Shown: piece by piece, positions 32,485-41,793 of the stretch
How positions within the stretch are numbered: position 1 is the first letter of the stretch
Layout of the letters: every line of letters starts with the position of its first letter
Source of the DNA: Burkholderiaceae bacterium
Lineage (GTDB): Bacteria > Pseudomonadota > Gammaproteobacteria > Burkholderiales > Burkholderiaceae_C
Direction of reading: 5' to 3'
DNA length: 51,559 bases
Assembly (NCBI GenBank): GCA_018780645.1
Contig: JADMJJ010000058.1
Location: 1 to 51,559 of the forward strand
Program-made: the position numbers and the translations under genes
Notes under the pieces: generated by a model
The model's database searches: none
What the model was told of the DNA's origin: nothing
Seen by the model: the letters and a program-made list of their open reading frames with translations, nothing else

Positions 32485-33342
32485 TCAGAGCAGGCCGGCG
32501 CTGCGCGCAGCGGCCTCTATGCCCTTGTAGTTGTCCGCCTTGCTCGGCACGAAGCGGGTGGCGCGCTGCAGCTCCAGGATTTCCTTGCCTTCGGCGTTGT
32601 CGCGGCTCAGCGCCAGGAAGGCCTGGGTCAGCTTGTCGCGCAGCGCCTGCGGCATGTCGGCATGCACGCTCCAGTTGTAGTCGTAGTAGGGCGGCGTGGT
32701 GTAGATCACGCGCACCTTGCTCAGGTCCACCTTCTTGTCGGCGACGAACTTCTCCCAGACCGAGATGTTCAGCGCGCCGCCCTGCACCTTGCCGGCGGCC
32801 ACGGCGGCGATGGTGGCGTCATGCGCGCCGCTATAGGCCACGCGCTTGAAGTCCTTCTCGGGGTCTATCTTGGCCTGCAGCAGGAAGCTGCGCGGCATCA
32901 GATGGCCCGAGGTCGAGCTCTGCGAACCGAAGCTGACGTCCCTGCCCTTCAGGTCGGCCAGCGACTGTATCGCCGGCTCGCTGGTGATGAAGACCGAACG
33001 GAACTTCTCGTCCTCCTCGCGCTGCACCAGCGGTATCACCTTGCCGCCCGAGCGGACGTTGGCCTGCACAAAGGTGAAGCCGCCGAACCAGGCCAGATCG
33101 ACCTTCTTGTTGACCAGGGTCTCGACGGCGGCGGCGTAGTCGGTCACCGGCGTGTACTCGACCTTCATGTTCAGCCGCGTCTCGAGGTACCTGATCAGCG
33201 GTCCGGCCTTGCGCGCCAGCTCGGTGGGCGACTCGTCGGGGATGGCGGTGACGCGCAGCAACTGCTGGGCCTGCGACAACGCACCCACGCTGAACAGGGT
33301 GCAGGCGATCAGGGCCTTGAGGATGGGCGTGTATTTGGGCAT
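32485..33342 (-). CDS. ABC transporter substrate-binding protein, PhnD family
   Basis: A 285-residue periplasmic protein with a signal peptide (residues 1-25, ending SQAQQ). PhnD-type features are PDESPTELARKAGPLIRYLETRLNMKVEYTPVTDYAAAVETLVNKKVDLAWFGGFTF in parts, then SGHLMPRSFLL and SGAHDATIAAVAAGKVQGGALN. The family binds phosphonate, phosphite or similar anions. Because its gene starts 59 bases after the senA stop on the same strand, a selenium anion such as selenite or selenate is a reasonable candidate ligand; this is inference from context. Confidence 0.88.
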   Translation of the reverse strand: MPKYTPILKALIACTLFSVGALSQAQQLLRVTAIPDESPTELARKAGPLIRYLETRLNMKVEYTPVTDYAAAVETLVNKKVDLAWFGGFTFVQANVRSGGKVIPLVQREEDEKFRSVFITSEPAIQSLADLKGRDVSFGSQSSTSGHLMPRSFLLQAKIDPEKDFKRVAYSGAHDATIAAVAAGKVQGGALNISVWEKFVADKKVDLSKVRVIYTTPPYYDYNWSVHADMPQALRDKLTQAFLALSRDNAEGKEILELQRATRFVPSKADNYKGIEAAARSAGLL

Positions 33343-33401
33343 GGTGGCTTCTCGGATGAATCGAAAGGTGCAGACCGCATTGGACAGCAAAGCGGCCCGG
33401 C

Positions 33402-34613
33402 TCAGCGCGCACAGCTGCGAAAGCCGGCAAAGATGTCGTTGCGCTCGGCGCTGAAGAAGTTGCGATAGCGTGGATGGTGCATGGACGGCTGGGTGCCGAA
33501 CGAGGCACCGCGCAGCACCGGCCGGCCATCGAACCAGGGGGCCGAATAGTCCTGGTAGGGATGGGGGCGAAAGCCGGGGTACGGGGCGAAGGCGCTGGCC
33601 GTCCACTCCCAGACCGCACCCCAGTCAAAGACCTCGCCCGAGGTCAATGACGCCAGCGCCGCCCTTTCCCATTCGGCCTCGGTCGGCAGGCGCCGGCCGG
33701 CCCAGGCGCACCAGGCCTGGGCCTCGTAGGCATTGAGGTGGCAGGCCGGCAGGTCCGGGTCAAGCGGCTGCCAGCGCCCCCACAGCCACTGCTCCCAGTG
33801 CTTGCCCGCACGGCGCAAATAGCGCGGTGCGGCTGGCGCCTGCTCGCTCAGCCAGCGCCGGCCCGGCTCGCTCCACCAGTGCGGCTGCCCATAGCCACCC
33901 GCCTCGACAAAGGGCAGGTACTCGGCCCAGCTGACGACGCGGCTGTCAATCTCGAAGGCAGCCAGCGGCTGGTCGTGGGCGGCCAGCTCGTTATCGAACG
34001 CAAAACCCGGCCCCGGATCGCCCAGGCGGTGGATGGCGGCGTCCAGGCGCAGCGGCTGCCGGGGCTGGGGCAGGGCTGCGGGCTGCCAGCGCGGGTCGCT
34101 CAGGCCAAGGCCCAATGCCTGCGCCATGTAAAGACCGGCCTCGTGGTGCATGTCTTCGTGGAACAGCGCCAGACGATAAAAGTACAGCGCCTCGTCGGTG
34201 GCGTCGGCCCGGTCCAGCAGCGCCAGCGTGGCCTCAAGCTGCCGCCGCAGATCGTCACGCGTGGCCGCGGCATCCGGCAGCGGCAGCGACCAGCGGCTGG
34301 TATGGGGCACCAGGCTGGAGTCATACAGCGCATCGGCGATGCCGCGCCGCGCGGGCAGGCGCGGCGCCTGCGGATCGGCCCGCGGGCCAAGCTGCCGCTG
34401 CGGGTTGCGCGCGATCCAGAACTCCTGGAACCAGCCGATATGGCCCAGCTCCCAGCGCGGCGGATTCAGGCCGGCGCGCCGGGGCACCTCGGGGCCCTGC
34501 TCGTACAACGCCGCGACAGCCAGCGTGTCGGCGCGGCTTTGCCGAAGCGCCTCGGCCAGCAGTTCGGGCGCGGCACAGCGCAGGGCCTGGCCGGTCGGGC
34601 GGTGAACGCTCAT
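33402..34613 (-). CDS. senA: selenoneine synthase SenA (EgtB-like)
   Basis: A 403-residue protein with an N-terminal DinB-like domain and a C-terminal sulfatase-modifying/FGE-type domain, the EgtB layout. Iron ligands are visible as H58 (LGHIGW) and H152/H156 in FHEDMHHE. The FGE part has YLPFVEAGGY, NAYEAQAWCAWAGRRLPTEAEWERAA and the closing VLRGASFGTQPSMHHPRYRNFFSAERNDIFAGFR. SenA joins a selenosugar to hercynine. An ergothioneine EgtB is the alternative, but the adjacent senB and senC favour SenA. GAGGA lies nine bases before the ATG. Hercynine synthase (EgtD) is not in the window. Confidence 0.88.
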   Translation of the reverse strand: MSVHRPTGQALRCAAPELLAEALRQSRADTLAVAALYEQGPEVPRRAGLNPPRWELGHIGWFQEFWIARNPQRQLGPRADPQAPRLPARRGIADALYDSSLVPHTSRWSLPLPDAAATRDDLRRQLEATLALLDRADATDEALYFYRLALFHEDMHHEAGLYMAQALGLGLSDPRWQPAALPQPRQPLRLDAAIHRLGDPGPGFAFDNELAAHDQPLAAFEIDSRVVSWAEYLPFVEAGGYGQPHWWSEPGRRWLSEQAPAAPRYLRRAGKHWEQWLWGRWQPLDPDLPACHLNAYEAQAWCAWAGRRLPTEAEWERAALASLTSGEVFDWGAVWEWTASAFAPYPGFRPHPYQDYSAPWFDGRPVLRGASFGTQPSMHHPRYRNFFSAERNDIFAGFRSCAR

Positions 34614-34631
34614 TCGCTATAGTCCTCGGAC

Positions 34632-35615
34632 ATGCAGGCGCCCTCACTGGTCATCGTCACGCCGGCCCTGGCCGCGGCCAACAACGGCAATTGGCAGACG
34701 GCGCGGCGCTGGGCCCGCTTTCTGTCCGGCGATTATCGGGTGCGGCTGGTGCCTGCCTGGCCGGATGCCGGCGATCACGATGCCGACATCATGATCGCTC
34801 TGCATGCGCGTCGCTCGGCCGCCAGCGTGGCCGCCTGGAAGGCCCGCCATCCGGAGCGCCCGGTGGTGCTCGTGCTCACAGGGACCGATCTCTACCGCGA
34901 CATCGCCAGCGATGCCAGCGCGCAGGCCTCGCTGGCGCTGGCCGATATCCTGGTGGTGCTCAATGAACTGGGCCTCGACAGCCTGCCCGCCGCGCTGCGC
35001 CGCAAGGGACGTGTGCTGCTGCAGTCGGTGCCGGCGCGCCGCGTCCGGATCAAGACCCGGCACCACCTGCGCGCGCTGATGGTCGGCCACCTGCGCGACG
35101 AAAAGTCGCCGCAGACCTATTTCGAGGCGGTGCGACTGCTCAGCGTTCGCGATGACATCGTGTTCGACCATATCGGCGCCGCGCTGGACCCCTTGCTTGG
35201 CCAAGCGGCGCAGGCGCTGCAGCAGGCATGCCCGCACTACCGCTGGCTGGGCGGCCTGCCCCATCAGGCCACGCGGTCCCGCATCGCGGCCGCCCATCTG
35301 CTGGTCCACCCCAGCCGCATGGAGGGCGGTGCCCATGTGGTGATAGAGGCGATAACCAGCGGCACCCCGGTGCTCGCCTCGCGCATCGCCGGCAATCTGG
35401 GCCTGCTGGGCAGCGACTACGCCGGTCTGTTCGACCACGGGGATGCCCGGGGCCTGGCGGCCCTGCTGGCGCAATGTCGCGACGATGCGGCTATGCTGCC
35501 GCGGCTGATGGCTCAGTGTGCGCAGCGCGCGCCGCTGTTCCACCCAGATCAAGAACGCCAAACGCTGCGGGCCCTGCTCGCCGAATGCAGTGCCCGACTT
35601 GGAGACCCACGATGA
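34632..35615 (+). CDS. senB: selenosugar synthase SenB (glycosyltransferase family)
   Basis: A 327-residue GT4-like protein. The N-terminal part has IVTPALAAANNGNWQTARRWARFL, then the two acid-rich positions (LVLTGTDLYRDI). The C-terminal part has the nucleotide-binding signature HLLVHPSRMEGGAHVVIEAITSGTPVLASRIAGNLGLLG in parts, with the E-x7-E-like pair. SenB makes the selenium-carbon bond by transferring selenophosphate selenium onto a UDP-sugar. It is divergent from senA with only 18 bases between starts, and its stop overlaps senC by four bases. Confidence 0.88.
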   Translation: MQAPSLVIVTPALAAANNGNWQTARRWARFLSGDYRVRLVPAWPDAGDHDADIMIALHARRSAASVAAWKARHPERPVVLVLTGTDLYRDIASDASAQASLALADILVVLNELGLDSLPAALRRKGRVLLQSVPARRVRIKTRHHLRALMVGHLRDEKSPQTYFEAVRLLSVRDDIVFDHIGAALDPLLGQAAQALQQACPHYRWLGGLPHQATRSRIAAAHLLVHPSRMEGGAHVVIEAITSGTPVLASRIAGNLGLLGSDYAGLFDHGDARGLAALLAQCRDDAAMLPRLMAQCAQRAPLFHPDQERQTLRALLAECSARLGDPR

Positions 35616-36691
35616 CTGCCACCGAACCCTACCAACAACCCGCCGGTGAGCCGCGCCTGACCTCGCTGTCCCACGGCGGCGGCTGCGGCTGCAAGATCGC
35701 CCCCGGCGTGCTGACCGACATCCTGCGCAGCATGCCGGCCATGCCGATACCGAAGGAGCTGCTGGTCGGCATAGAGACGGCCGACGACGCCGCCGTCTAC
35801 CAGCTCAACGACGAGCAGGCGCTGATCGCCACCACCGACTTCTTCATGCCCATCGTCGATGACCCCTTCGACTTCGGCCGCATCGCCGCCACCAATGCGA
35901 TCAGCGATGTCTATGCGATGGGCGGCCGGCCCATCTTCGCGCTGGCCCTGGTGGGCATGCCGATCAATGTGCTGTCGACACGCACCATAGGCCGGGTGCT
36001 CGAAGGCGGAGCCTCGGTCTGCCGCGCAGCGGGCATCCCGATCGCCGGGGGCCACACGATCGACTCGGTCGAGGCCATCTACGGCCTGGTGGCCCTGGGC
36101 CTGGTGCACCCGAAGCGGGTCAAGCGCAACGCCGATGCCCGGCCCGGCGACGTGCTGATTCTGGGCAAACCGCTGGGCGTGGGTGTGCTGTCGGCGGCCC
36201 TGAAGAAGGAGAACCTTGACCCCGCCGGCTATGCGCAGATGCTGGCCGTCACCACCCAGCTGAACACCGCCGGCCCGGCGCTGGCCGAGCTTCCCGGCGT
36301 GCACGCGCTGACCGATGTCACCGGCTTCGGCCTGGCCGGCCATGCGCTGGAGCTGGCCCGCGGCGCCGGCTGCCGGGTGCAGCTGGACTGGGCGGCCGTG
36401 CCGTTGCTGGACGGCGTGCAGGGCCTGGCCGAGCAGGGCTTCATCACCGGCGCCTCCGGCCGCAACTGGGCCAGCTATGGCGCCGATATCGCCCTGCCCG
36501 CCGGCTTTGCCGCCACCGCCCAGGCGCTGCTGACCGATCCGCAGACTAGTGGCGGCCTGCTGGTCAGCTGCGAGCCGGCGGCCGTCGATCAGGTGCTGGC
36601 AACCTTCCGTGCCCATGGCTTCGGTGCCGCCGCCTGCATCGGCCGGGTGGTCGGCGCCGAAGCCGGTGCGAGCCCCTTGCAGGTCATTTAA
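35612..36691 (+). CDS. senC: selenophosphate synthetase SenC (SelD family)
   Basis: A 359-residue enzyme that makes selenophosphate from selenide and ATP. The catalytic glycine-rich start HGGGCGCKIAPGVL carries C25, C27 and K28, matching the Cys-x-Cys-Lys of SelD. Further hallmarks are TTDFFMPIVDDPFDFGRIAATNAISDVYAMGG in parts, GGHTIDS and LTDPQTSGGLL. It supplies SenB. It could also feed selenoprotein or selenouridine synthesis, but no selA or mnmH-like gene is nearby. Its stop codon overlaps that of the convergent hydroxylase gene. Confidence 0.92.
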   Translation: MTATEPYQQPAGEPRLTSLSHGGGCGCKIAPGVLTDILRSMPAMPIPKELLVGIETADDAAVYQLNDEQALIATTDFFMPIVDDPFDFGRIAATNAISDVYAMGGRPIFALALVGMPINVLSTRTIGRVLEGGASVCRAAGIPIAGGHTIDSVEAIYGLVALGLVHPKRVKRNADARPGDVLILGKPLGVGVLSAALKKENLDPAGYAQMLAVTTQLNTAGPALAELPGVHALTDVTGFGLAGHALELARGAGCRVQLDWAAVPLLDGVQGLAEQGFITGASGRNWASYGADIALPAGFAATAQALLTDPQTSGGLLVSCEPAAVDQVLATFRAHGFGAAACIGRVVGAEAGASPLQVI

Positions 36692-38889
36692 CTCACCAGC
36701 TGCCAGCCCGCCCGGCTCAAGGGCAGCCGGGTGACGGGCTTGCCGGTGGCGGCGAACAGCGCATTGGCGATGGCCGGCGCTATCGACGCCGGTCCCTCTT
36801 CGCCGGCGCCGCGCGGCCGCTCGCCATTGCCCAGCACCAGCACATCCAGCGGCGGCGTCTGCGCCAGCGTGACCAGCGGGTAGCCGTCGAAATTGCCCTG
36901 CTGCACCCCGCCCTTCTTCAGCGTGATCTCGCCGGCCAGCGCGGCCGATAGGCCGAACAGCGTGCCACCCATCATCTGCGCCTGCACCGCGTCCGGGTTG
37001 GCGACCACGCCCACATCGATGGCCGCGAAGATCTTGTCGATCCGAAAGCGCCCCTCGCCCAGCACCGCAAGCTGCACCACATGAGCGCTGCGGGCGGCAT
37101 TGCCGGCGCTCATCGCCAGCCCGCGAAAGCTGCCGGCCGGCAGGGGCCGACCCCAGCCGGCCCGCTCGGCCAGCGCTTGCAGCAGCTTCTGCGTCTGCGG
37201 CTTCTTTGCCAGCAGACGCAAACGGTAGTCCAGCGGATTGATGCCGGCCAGGGCCGCCGCGCGATCGATGCTGCACTCGTAGAAGAACACATTCTGCGAC
37301 GCACCGACCGAGCGCCAGTAGCCGCAGGGCACGCCGGGATCGACGTCTGTCCAGTTCAGGTGCAATGCCGGCACGGCGTAGTCATGCCGCGTCCAGCCCA
37401 TGCCCATGGTCCAGTCGAGCTCGGGATTCGGCGGGCCGTTCGTCAGGCCGCTATAGGCCAGCAGGGAGGGGTTGGCGCCATCGACGCGCAGGGCCGTGGG
37501 CAGGCCGTCATCGCCCAGCGCGAGGCGCACGCGCGCCGCTGCGGCGGGGCGGTAGCCGCCGGCACGCATATCGGTCTCGCGCGACCAGATCAGCTGCACC
37601 GGCTTGCCGACGGCCCTGGCGATCAGCGCCGCCTCGATCGCGAAGCCATGCTCCAGCCGCCGACCGAAGCCACCGCCTATCAGCTGCGGATGCACGGCCA
37701 CCTGGGCCGGCTGCAGGCCCAGCGCCCGGGCCACTCCGGCCTGGGTGTCCTGCGCACTCTGGGTGGACAGCCAGAGCGCGGCGCCGTTCTTGCCCACCTC
37801 GGCCACAGCATTCATCGGCTCCATCGTCGCGTGGGCCAGAAAGGGCACGTCGTAGCTGATGTCGAGCAACTGCTTGGCGTCGGCCAGCGCCGCGGCCACG
37901 GCCGGCGGGTCCATCAACGGGTCATCGCGTTTGTCGAAGTCCACGCCCTGGCCGCGCACGGCGGCGGCCAGCAGCTCGGTGCGCAGCACCTCCGAGTCGG
38001 TTCCCGCATGCGGCCCGTCGGACCACCTGGGCTTGAGCGCCAGCAGGCCCTTGCGCGCCGTCCAGTAGCTGTCCGCGACCACGGCAATCGCCGCCGTGCC
38101 CTTGGCTGCGCCCTTGATCACACCGGGTAGCTTCACGATCTGGCGTACGCCCTTGATCGCCTTGGCCGGGCGTTCGTCCAGGCCGATCAACTCGGCGCCA
38201 AAGCGGGGCGCATGCAGCAGGGTGGCGACCAGCATGCCGGGCCGCCGGACGTCGATGCCGAACCGGGCCGAGCCATCGACCTTGGCCGGGATATCGCCGC
38301 GGGCCGCGCTCCGGCCCATCAGCCGCCACTCGGTGCGGGGCTTGGGCTTGACGTCCTTCGGCGGCGTCAGCCGGGAGGCCTCGGCCAGCAGCTGGGCATA
38401 GGGCAAGGCCTGCTTGCCATCGGGGTGGTGCACCTGCCCATCGGCGGTGCGGCAGGCCTCGGGCGCCACACTCCAGCGCTGCGCGGCGGCTTGCATCAGC
38501 AGGTGGCGAGCTGCAGCGCAGACCGGGGCCAGCTCGCGATAGCTCAGCGGCAGGCCCAGGCTGCCGAAGCTGGCGTAGTTCCGCAGCAGTGGGCTGGCGA
38601 AGGCAGGCTCCACCGGCGCCTGGGCCACGGCGACAGCGTTCAGCGGCAGGTCCAGCTCCTCGGCGGCGATCTGCGCCACGCTGGTGTGGGTGCCCTGGCC
38701 CATCTCGACGACATTGCTGAGCACGGTCAGGCGGCCATCGGGAGCAAATCGCAGCCAGACGGCGAAGCCGGGCGCGGCCGCCGCGGGCGGCGCTGCACCC
38801 TGGGCCATCACAGTCGCAGGCAAGACTCCACCCAGCGTCCATGCACCCAGCGCGAAGCTGGACTTCAGCCATTCGCGGCGGTGCATCAT
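36688..38889 (-). CDS. molybdenum hydroxylase large subunit, IorB type
   Basis: A 733-residue molybdopterin subunit of the xanthine dehydrogenase superfamily, isoquinoline 1-oxidoreductase beta type. A Tat-like signal is present ([18 protein letters not shown]), so it is probably exported folded. Features are [23 protein letters not shown] near residue 60, [20 protein letters not shown] in the middle and the closing [29 protein letters not shown], with the active-site GEEGP. The substrate is an unknown N-heterocycle or aldehyde. ATG 38889 overlaps the small-subunit stop. Confidence 0.88.
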   Translation of the reverse strand: MMHRREWLKSSFALGAWTLGGVLPATVMAQGAAPPAAAAPGFAVWLRFAPDGRLTVLSNVVEMGQGTHTSVAQIAAEELDLPLNAVAVAQAPVEPAFASPLLRNYASFGSLGLPLSYRELAPVCAAARHLLMQAAAQRWSVAPEACRTADGQVHHPDGKQALPYAQLLAEASRLTPPKDVKPKPRTEWRLMGRSAARGDIPAKVDGSARFGIDVRRPGMLVATLLHAPRFGAELIGLDERPAKAIKGVRQIVKLPGVIKGAAKGTAAIAVVADSYWTARKGLLALKPRWSDGPHAGTDSEVLRTELLAAAVRGQGVDFDKRDDPLMDPPAVAAALADAKQLLDISYDVPFLAHATMEPMNAVAEVGKNGAALWLSTQSAQDTQAGVARALGLQPAQVAVHPQLIGGGFGRRLEHGFAIEAALIARAVGKPVQLIWSRETDMRAGGYRPAAAARVRLALGDDGLPTALRVDGANPSLLAYSGLTNGPPNPELDWTMGMGWTRHDYAVPALHLNWTDVDPGVPCGYWRSVGASQNVFFYECSIDRAAALAGINPLDYRLRLLAKKPQTQKLLQALAERAGWGRPLPAGSFRGLAMSAGNAARSAHVVQLAVLGEGRFRIDKIFAAIDVGVVANPDAVQAQMMGGTLFGLSAALAGEITLKKGGVQQGNFDGYPLVTLAQTPPLDVLVLGNGERPRGAGEEGPASIAPAIANALFAATGKPVTRLPLSRAGWQLVS

Positions 38890-39347
38890 GACCTGGCCCC
38901 GATCGCAGCGGCCGCGTGGATGGCCGCGCGCACGCGCGGGTAGGTGCCGCAGCGGCACAGATTGGTGATCGCTGCGTCGATTTGCGCGTCGGTGGGTTTC
39001 GGGTGTTCGGCCAGCAGGGCGGCCGCGGCCATCAGCATGCCGGACTGGCAGTAACCGCATTGCGGCACCTGGCCGCTGATCCAGGCCTGCTGCAGCGCAT
39101 GACTGCGATCGGGTGACAGCCCCTCGACCGTGGTGATGCGCTTGCCGGCCACCGTCTGTACCGGCACCACGCAGCTGCGCATGGCCGCGCCGTCCACATG
39201 GACGGTACAGGCGCCGCACTGCGCCGCGCCGCAGCCGAACTTGGTGCCGGTCAGGGCAAGGTCCTCGCGCAACACCCACAGCAGCGGTTTGTCGGCCTCG
39301 GCCTCGACGGGGTGGGCGCGGCCATTCACTTGCAGCTGGTGCTTCAT
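38886..39347 (-). CDS. molybdenum hydroxylase small subunit, 2Fe-2S protein (IorA type)
   Basis: A 153-residue iron-sulfur subunit. The first cluster uses C39, C44, C47 and C59 ([18 protein letters not shown]...RSC) and the second uses C97, C100, C131 and C133 (QCGYCQSG and LCRCG). It passes electrons from the molybdenum centre of the large subunit to a c-type cytochrome or other acceptor; no cytochrome subunit gene follows here. ATG 39347 was chosen because the ferredoxin fold starts at once ([16 protein letters not shown]). It is 118 bases downstream of the sensor kinase gene. Confidence 0.92.
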   Translation of the reverse strand: MKHQLQVNGRAHPVEAEADKPLLWVLREDLALTGTKFGCGAAQCGACTVHVDGAAMRSCVVPVQTVAGKRITTVEGLSPDRSHALQQAWISGQVPQCGYCQSGMLMAAAALLAEHPKPTDAQIDAAITNLCRCGTYPRVRAAIHAAAAIGARS

Positions 39348-39465
39348 GCTTGCATCACTTGGTTTTGGGGCTCGCATCGTAGGCCGGACCTGCATCTACC
39401 CCGGCGTGGCATTGCGATGAAACGCGGGTTGACCGCCCTGAGACGAGGCTAGTGGAACACCGGCG

Positions 39466-40941
39466 TCAAGCACAAGCCAAAGGCAGGTCCAGGCACAGCG
39501 TCGTGCCGCTGGCGCTGCTGGCGCGCAGGCTGAGGCTGCCGCCATGCAGGCTGGCGATGCGCTGGGCGATCGCCAGGCCCAGGCCGCCGAAGCCGCCGCC
39601 GGGGCGCAGCATGGGCGGATCGCGCAGGGCGCCACCGCTGGCCAGGCGCTGGCGCAGCTCGGCAGGCAGGCCTGGACCGTGGTCTTCGACGACGAGGCTG
39701 ACCTGACCGGCCCCGCGCTCCAGACTGACACGTACCGGTTGATCGCTGGGCGCATGGCGCAGCGCGTTGTCGATCAGATTGGTCAGCGCGCGTTCGATCA
39801 AGTGCAGGTCACCGTCGAGCTCCACCGGACCGGGCGCCGGGCCTGCAAGAGCCACCGCCGGCGCGCCGGTATCGAAGGAGAACTTCTGCACCGCATCGGC
39901 GACCAGCTCGTCGAGCCGGAAGCGCTCGACATGGACGACCTGGTCGCCGGACTGCAGACGGGCCAGCTCGAACAGCTGCTGCGTCAGGCGCCGCACCTTG
40001 TTGCTCTGCGCCAGTGCGATGCCCAGGTGGTGACTGCCTTCGGCCGAGGCCTGCAGCTGCGGCAAACCATGCAGCGCCTCCAGATGGCCGTGCAGCGCGG
40101 TCAGCGGTGTGCGCAGGTCGTGGGCCACATTGGCCATGGCTTCGCGATGAATGGCCTGCTGGCGGGCCTCGTCACGCAGCTGCTCGTCGATGCGCGCAGC
40201 CATCAGGTCGAAGGACCGGGCAATCGCCCGCACCTCATCGCCCTCGGGCAAATCCCCGGCCCGGGCCGGATCGGCGCCCGGTCCGAAGGCCTGCATGCGA
40301 ATGGCCAGCTGACGCAGCGGCCGCGTCAGGCCATGCAGCATGCGCGCACCGAGCAGCAGGGTCAGCAGCAGGGCCACCGCCAGCAGCAGACCCATGCCTT
40401 GCCAGATGCGCTGCTGGCCGATATGGCCGGCCACCTGCTCATGGGCCTGGCCCTCCAGCACCACATAAAGATAGCCCGGTGGCACAGCATCGCCCGGCTG
40501 AGCCGGGAACATCGCCGCGCTGAAGATCTTGCCGCCGCCGGGATGCTTGGGGTCCGTGCCCAGCAGCGGCAGCGCGGCATCGGCCAGAAAGGCCCGCACC
40601 GGCGCCAGATCGACCTGCGGCTGGCGCACCGCCTGCGGGTCGCCGAGGTAGGCGCGCACGGAACCCTGGGCATCGAGCACATAGACATCGATCGCCGGGT
40701 TGACCACCATCAGCATGCCCAGCACCTCGTCGAGGGCGCGGCGTTCGGTGTCACCCCCGGTGCTGTGCGCCACCGCCGGCCAATGCTCGACGATGTGACG
40801 CGCCAGGCCATGGGACAGGCGCTGCAGGGCGTCGCGCTCCTGGGTGTTCAGCACCTGCCGCCCGACCAGGCCGACCAGCAGACCGAAGCCGCACAGCAGG
40901 CCGGCAAAGACCAGGGTCAGGCGGCGCGAGAAGCTGAGCAT
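39466..40941 (-). CDS. sensor histidine kinase
   Basis: A 491-residue membrane kinase. It has a first membrane helix (residues 8-28), a periplasmic sensor part of about 140 residues, a second helix (183-203), a HAMP domain (about 204-258), a dimerisation domain with phosphorylated His274 (MANVAHDLRTPLTAL) and an ATP-binding domain with NLIDNALRHAP, EDHGPGLP and GGFGGLGLAI. It phosphorylates the response regulator encoded three bases upstream. The signal sensed is unknown. Confidence 0.92.
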   Translation of the reverse strand: MLSFSRRLTLVFAGLLCGFGLLVGLVGRQVLNTQERDALQRLSHGLARHIVEHWPAVAHSTGGDTERRALDEVLGMLMVVNPAIDVYVLDAQGSVRAYLGDPQAVRQPQVDLAPVRAFLADAALPLLGTDPKHPGGGKIFSAAMFPAQPGDAVPPGYLYVVLEGQAHEQVAGHIGQQRIWQGMGLLLAVALLLTLLLGARMLHGLTRPLRQLAIRMQAFGPGADPARAGDLPEGDEVRAIARSFDLMAARIDEQLRDEARQQAIHREAMANVAHDLRTPLTALHGHLEALHGLPQLQASAEGSHHLGIALAQSNKVRRLTQQLFELARLQSGDQVVHVERFRLDELVADAVQKFSFDTGAPAVALAGPAPGPVELDGDLHLIERALTNLIDNALRHAPSDQPVRVSLERGAGQVSLVVEDHGPGLPAELRQRLASGGALRDPPMLRPGGGFGGLGLAIAQRIASLHGGSLSLRASSASGTTLCLDLPLACA

Positions 40942-40944
40942 CGT

Positions 40945-41640
40945 TCAGGCTCCAAAGCGATAACCGACGCCCCAGACCGTGGCGATCAGCCGCGGCCGCT
41001 GCGGGTCGGCCTCGATCTTGGTGCGCAGCCGGTTGATGTGGGAGTTGACCGTGTGTTCATAGCCATCGAAGCCGCTGCCCCAGACGCGATCCAGCAGGTC
41101 GCCACGGCTGAACACCTGGCCCGGGTGGCGGGCGAGAAAGTACAGCAGATCGAATTCGCGCAGGGTCAGCGGAATCGCCTCGCCGCCCTGGCGCAACTCG
41201 CGGCGAATCGGATCGAGCCGGTGCTGCTCGCCGAACTGCAGCGCGGCCGGCGCGGCCTGCGGCTGGCGCAGCTGCTCGACGCGGCGCAGCAACGCGCGCA
41301 CCCGCGCCACCAGCTCAAGCACCGAGAAGGGCTTGACCAGATAGTCGTCGGCACCCAGCTCCAGCCCCAGCACGCGGTGGGCCTCGGCCGAACGGGCGCT
41401 GACAATGATCAACGGCACATGCTGGTGCCGTGCATGCAGATAACGGCAGACCTCCCAGCCATCGGCCCCGGGCAGCATCAGGTCCAGCAGCACCAGGTCG
41501 AAACGCCTGGCCTCGATCGCACGCATTGCGAGCAGGCCATCGGCCTCGCGCTGCACGGCGAAGCCGGCCTCCTGCAGCTGCTGCTGCACCAGCTGGGCGA
41601 TCGCGTCATCGTCTTCCACCAGCAGAATCGTTGCGTCCAT
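40945..41640 (-). CDS. OmpR/PhoB-type response regulator
   Basis: A 231-residue regulator. The receiver domain has acidic EDDD at 9-12, phosphorylation site D53 (LLDLMLPGADG) and K103 (LVKPF). The C-terminal winged helix ends ...GYEHTVNSHINRLRTKIEADPQRPRLIATVWGVGYRFGA in parts, the OmpR/PhoB pattern. ATG 41640 gives the canonical start MDATILLVEDDD. It is the first gene of a unit with the sensor kinase, and perhaps with the two hydroxylase genes that follow on the same strand. Confidence 0.93.
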   Translation of the reverse strand: MDATILLVEDDDAIAQLVQQQLQEAGFAVQREADGLLAMRAIEARRFDLVLLDLMLPGADGWEVCRYLHARHQHVPLIIVSARSAEAHRVLGLELGADDYLVKPFSVLELVARVRALLRRVEQLRQPQAAPAALQFGEQHRLDPIRRELRQGGEAIPLTLREFDLLYFLARHPGQVFSRGDLLDRVWGSGFDGYEHTVNSHINRLRTKIEADPQRPRLIATVWGVGYRFGA

Positions 41641-41793
41641 GCCCTGCGTCGCTCGGCGGGGCCGCTTCCTTACACCCTCAGCCGAAATTCCATTCTTCAC
41701 GGCGCCGTGAGACTTCGGTGAGGACTGCGCGACGCCTGATCGGCAGCATCCGGCCGGTGGATTTCCCACGATCAACCCCGCAAGGAGCACCTC

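Noticed and set aside
35612-38889. Possible selenium-dependent molybdenum hydroxylase next to senC
   Set aside because: The enzyme is of the IorAB type, no marker genes for a selenium cofactor are nearby, and the genes are convergent rather than in one operon.
39544-41721. Long open plus-strand frame opposite the kinase and regulator genes
   Set aside because: It is a reverse-frame artefact; its product is rich in Gln, Arg and His without a fold, while the minus-strand genes have all motifs.
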